Shown one piece after another: positions 62,492-64,000 of a stretch of 64,000 nucleotides of DNA. The stretch comes from Melioribacteraceae bacterium (GTDB taxonomy: Bacteria > Bacteroidota > Ignavibacteria > Ignavibacteriales > Melioribacteraceae). The notes under the pieces were generated by a model. The model had not been told where the DNA came from and searched no databases. It saw only the letters and a program-made list of their open reading frames with translations. Location of the stretch: positions 751,692 through 815,691 of the forward strand of contig DAOSDY010000002.1 in assembly GCA_035362835.1 (NCBI GenBank), given 5' to 3'. Each line of letters begins with the position of its first letter. The first letter of the stretch is position 1. Made by a program: the position numbers and the translations under genes.

Positions 62492-63139
62492 CTAAAGAAC
62501 ATAATTTGATTTTCCGCCATCAAAATTTATGGTTACTCCATTCAAGTATTTTATTTCATTCTCTATAATTGACTTGACAAATTTTCCAATCTCTTCTGGC
62601 CTTCCTGCCCGCCCCATCGGCAGGGATTCTTCATACTTATTAATATCATTTACTAATGCTATTAACCGGTCTGTTTTTATTGGTCCAGGAGCAATATTTA
62701 TACAACTAATATTACGCTTGGCATAAATTTTACTCAAAGATTTGAGCACACTTACAAAGGCAATCCTATATGAATTCGACAAAATCAAATTTGGATTTGG
62801 TTCTTTGATATTGAAAGAAGAAATTAAAAAAACGTAACCGTTTTTTTTAATTTCCATTTTTTGAAGTATCAAACAAAAACTAAGAAACAATTGATTAAAA
62901 TATTTAATCCAATCGTCTTTAGTGATTTCATAAAAATCTTTACTTGGCGGTCCTCCCGTATTTAATACCAATATATCGGTCCATTTTTCTTTCTCAATTA
63001 AATTTTCCACCTGAGAAAGATTTGCTGTATCTAAAGTAGTACTCGAAGTATTAACTATCGAATAATTTAATTCCGCAAGGCTATCGGATATAGCTTTTCC
63101 AATACCACGTGAGCTAGCTAAAATTATTGCTTTTTTCAT
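62492..63139 (-). CDS. Short-chain dehydrogenase/reductase (SDR) of a nonulosonate-type gene set
   Basis: 215 residues from the ATG at 63139 (an in-frame ATG at 63160 exists but would leave no room for an RBS). 'KKAIILASSRGIGKAISDSL' is the SDR cofactor motif, 'LVLNTGGPP' the NAG-equivalent, with SSFN and 'SNSYRIAFVSVLKSLSK' (Tyr; the usual Lys position holds Arg-Ile-Ala, i.e. SYRIA), and 'INIAPGPIKTDR'. It overlaps the NeuB-like gene by 26 bases. SDR proteins such as PtmA accompany NeuB/NeuA-type genes in legionaminate pathways, an analogy only. Confidence 0.8.
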   Translation of the reverse strand: MKKAIILASSRGIGKAISDSLAELNYSIVNTSSTTLDTANLSQVENLIEKEKWTDILVLNTGGPPSKDFYEITKDDWIKYFNQLFLSFCLILQKMEIKKNGYVFLISSFNIKEPNPNLILSNSYRIAFVSVLKSLSKIYAKRNISCINIAPGPIKTDRLIALVNDINKYEESLPMGRAGRPEEIGKFVKSIIENEIKYLNGVTINFDGGKSNYVL

Positions 63140-63884
63140 AAGGTATTTTAGCCCTTTCATCTCCCATTTTCTTTTTTAATCCATCCCCAATTGAATCAGG
63201 CAAAACAATTAAATCACTAATAAATTTATTTAACTCTTCCAATCTGACAGCATGCTCTTCATCAGGATGATAACTTGATTCATTACTTTTGACATAGATA
63301 AAAATATCTGTTGGTAAAAAAGCAGTCGAAAGAAAAACTACTTTTAGGTTTGCACAATGATTTCCAAATGCAATTGGGATAGAATATCTTCCCTTTAAAG
63401 TGTTAATCACTTTTAGATTAACTTTATTAATGTCATGAGATATTTGAGTATGTACAAGAGTAATTCTAGAAATAAATTTTTTGAATTTCGAGATAAATTC
63501 GTCAATCTCTTCAAGACTACTCATTCCAGTCGAAACATAAATTCTACTTGCATTACTCTCGATCAGACGATTTAATAAAACAAAATTATTAATATCATTT
63601 CTTATCACTTTGAAAAAATCGATTTTAATTTCATTAAAAAAATCTATTTTATTTGCATCGGCAAGTGCAATGCCGAATTTTTTATTACCACTTTTTATCA
63701 TTTTTGCTGCGTTTCGATAAAATCTATCACTTAATAAAAGTTTTTCTCTACCATTTATATAATAGTCAGGCTCACGTATTTGGAAAGTAATTGCATCAGC
63801 TTTAGTTTTTAATATTGCATCTATGTAGCTGTATGCATAATTCTCGTTTCCAAGATGGTTCAATCCGACTTCACAGATTATCAT
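63114..63884 (-). CDS. NeuB-like nonulosonic acid synthase domain protein
   Basis: 256 residues: 'MIICEVGLNHLGNENYAYSYIDAILKTKADAITFQIREPDYY' matches the NeuB TIM-barrel start, and 'FKVIRNDINNFVLLNRLIE', 'IYVSTGMSSLEEIDEFI', 'IPIAFGNHCAN' correspond to conserved strands. The C-terminal antifreeze-like SAF domain of NeuB is missing, and the usual 'SDHT' is replaced by 'GNHC'. It may be a shortened enzyme with altered product. Start overlaps the CMP-sugar synthetase end by four bases; the set suggests production of a CMP-activated acidic sugar. Confidence 0.78.
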   Translation of the reverse strand: MIICEVGLNHLGNENYAYSYIDAILKTKADAITFQIREPDYYINGREKLLLSDRFYRNAAKMIKSGNKKFGIALADANKIDFFNEIKIDFFKVIRNDINNFVLLNRLIESNASRIYVSTGMSSLEEIDEFISKFKKFISRITLVHTQISHDINKVNLKVINTLKGRYSIPIAFGNHCANLKVVFLSTAFLPTDIFIYVKSNESSYHPDEEHAVRLEELNKFISDLIVLPDSIGDGLKKKMGDERAKIPYEKSNNFS

Positions 63885-64000
63885 TTTCTACCTTCTTTTA
63901 TGAAATGATTGCGGTGCCTTTCGTATATTGCTTCCAATTGATGAATATCATCGGGACTATCAATTTGATAAAGTTGCCAATCCTCCATCTCGTAAAGCGT
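63881..64000 (-). CDS. CMP-sugar synthetase (cytidylyltransferase, NeuA-like), C-terminal end (partial)
   Basis: About 39 residues are inside the window: TLYEMEDWQLYQIDSPDDIH, then QLEAIYERHRNHFIKEGRK, ending in a TGA that overlaps the ATG of the NeuB-like gene. The pattern 'W....ID.P.D...lE.i' is how NeuA/KdsB-type cytidylyltransferases end. With NeuB and SDR next to it, the most likely identity is a CMP-nonulosonate synthetase. Only the last part is visible, so the call relies on context. Confidence 0.6.
   Translation of the reverse strand, partial: TLYEMEDWQLYQIDSPDDIHQLEAIYERHRNHFIKEGRK

Overview
The window looks like a chromosomal segment from a Bacteroidota/Chlorobiota-group bacterium, most likely Ignavibacteria (for example a Melioribacter-like lineage). 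The reasons are the moderate-to-low GC, the trigger factor-clpP junction, a single-chain pyruvate:ferredoxin oxidoreductase paired with a dihydroorotate-dehydrogenase-like protein, co-existing GltX and GlnS, a DPP IV-type S9 peptidase, YjbH and STELLO-type proteins, and the style of the polysaccharide genes. This placement is inferred from protein resemblance only; there is no rRNA in the window.

Region 1 (1-12 kb) is mostly housekeeping on the + strand: the end of trigger factor, clpP, a secreted S9 peptidase, a three-receiver hybrid 'kinase' whose kinase core has lost its key residues, gltX, an SRPBCC protein, glnS (minus), an MFS exporter and a lipoprotein. It ends at a tRNA-Leu(CAA) gene whose 5' half is duplicated around a tiny GIY-YIG nuclease gene.

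Region 2 (12-25 kb) is on the minus strand. A compact amide-ligase cassette (esterase-like hydrolase, RimK-type ATP-grasp, GCS2-type carboxylate-amine ligase, second ATP-grasp-like protein, NADP-binding reductase) probably makes and modifies an unknown small peptide-like metabolite. It is followed by nifJ with its DHOD-like partner, a phytanoyl-CoA dioxygenase family protein, and two exported proteins of unknown function.

Region 3 (25-40 kb) is an accessory zone. YebC, wlbA/wlbB (diacetamido-uronic acid sugar synthesis), a zinc-ribbon Ser/Thr kinase fused to a SUMF1 domain, two initiating sugar transferases, YjbH, a polymerase/ligase, a RelE/YafQ toxin-antitoxin pair, an orphan HTH protein and two four-helix-bundle (S23-type) genes are separated by islands of imperfect 'word' repeats. 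The words recur in a similar order, and several also appear in frame inside neighbouring genes.

Region 4 (40-64 kb) is one long minus-strand surface-polysaccharide cluster, visibly more AT-rich than region 1, especially at 57-61 kb. It holds a 2-epimerase, formyltransferase, NodB-type deacetylase (lacking a normal start codon), DUF354 protein, dehydrogenase fusion, AsnB, several GT4/GT2 glycosyltransferases, methyltransferases, carbamoyltransferase, Wzy-like polymerase, STELLO-type glycosyltransferase, Wzx flippase, SDR, NeuB-like synthase and the end of a CMP-sugar synthetase. Together they can supply nucleotide sugars (including a probable nonulosonic acid), assemble and decorate a repeat unit on a lipid carrier, flip it and polymerise it. 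A short frameshifted gene remnant lies at 57.3-57.6 kb.
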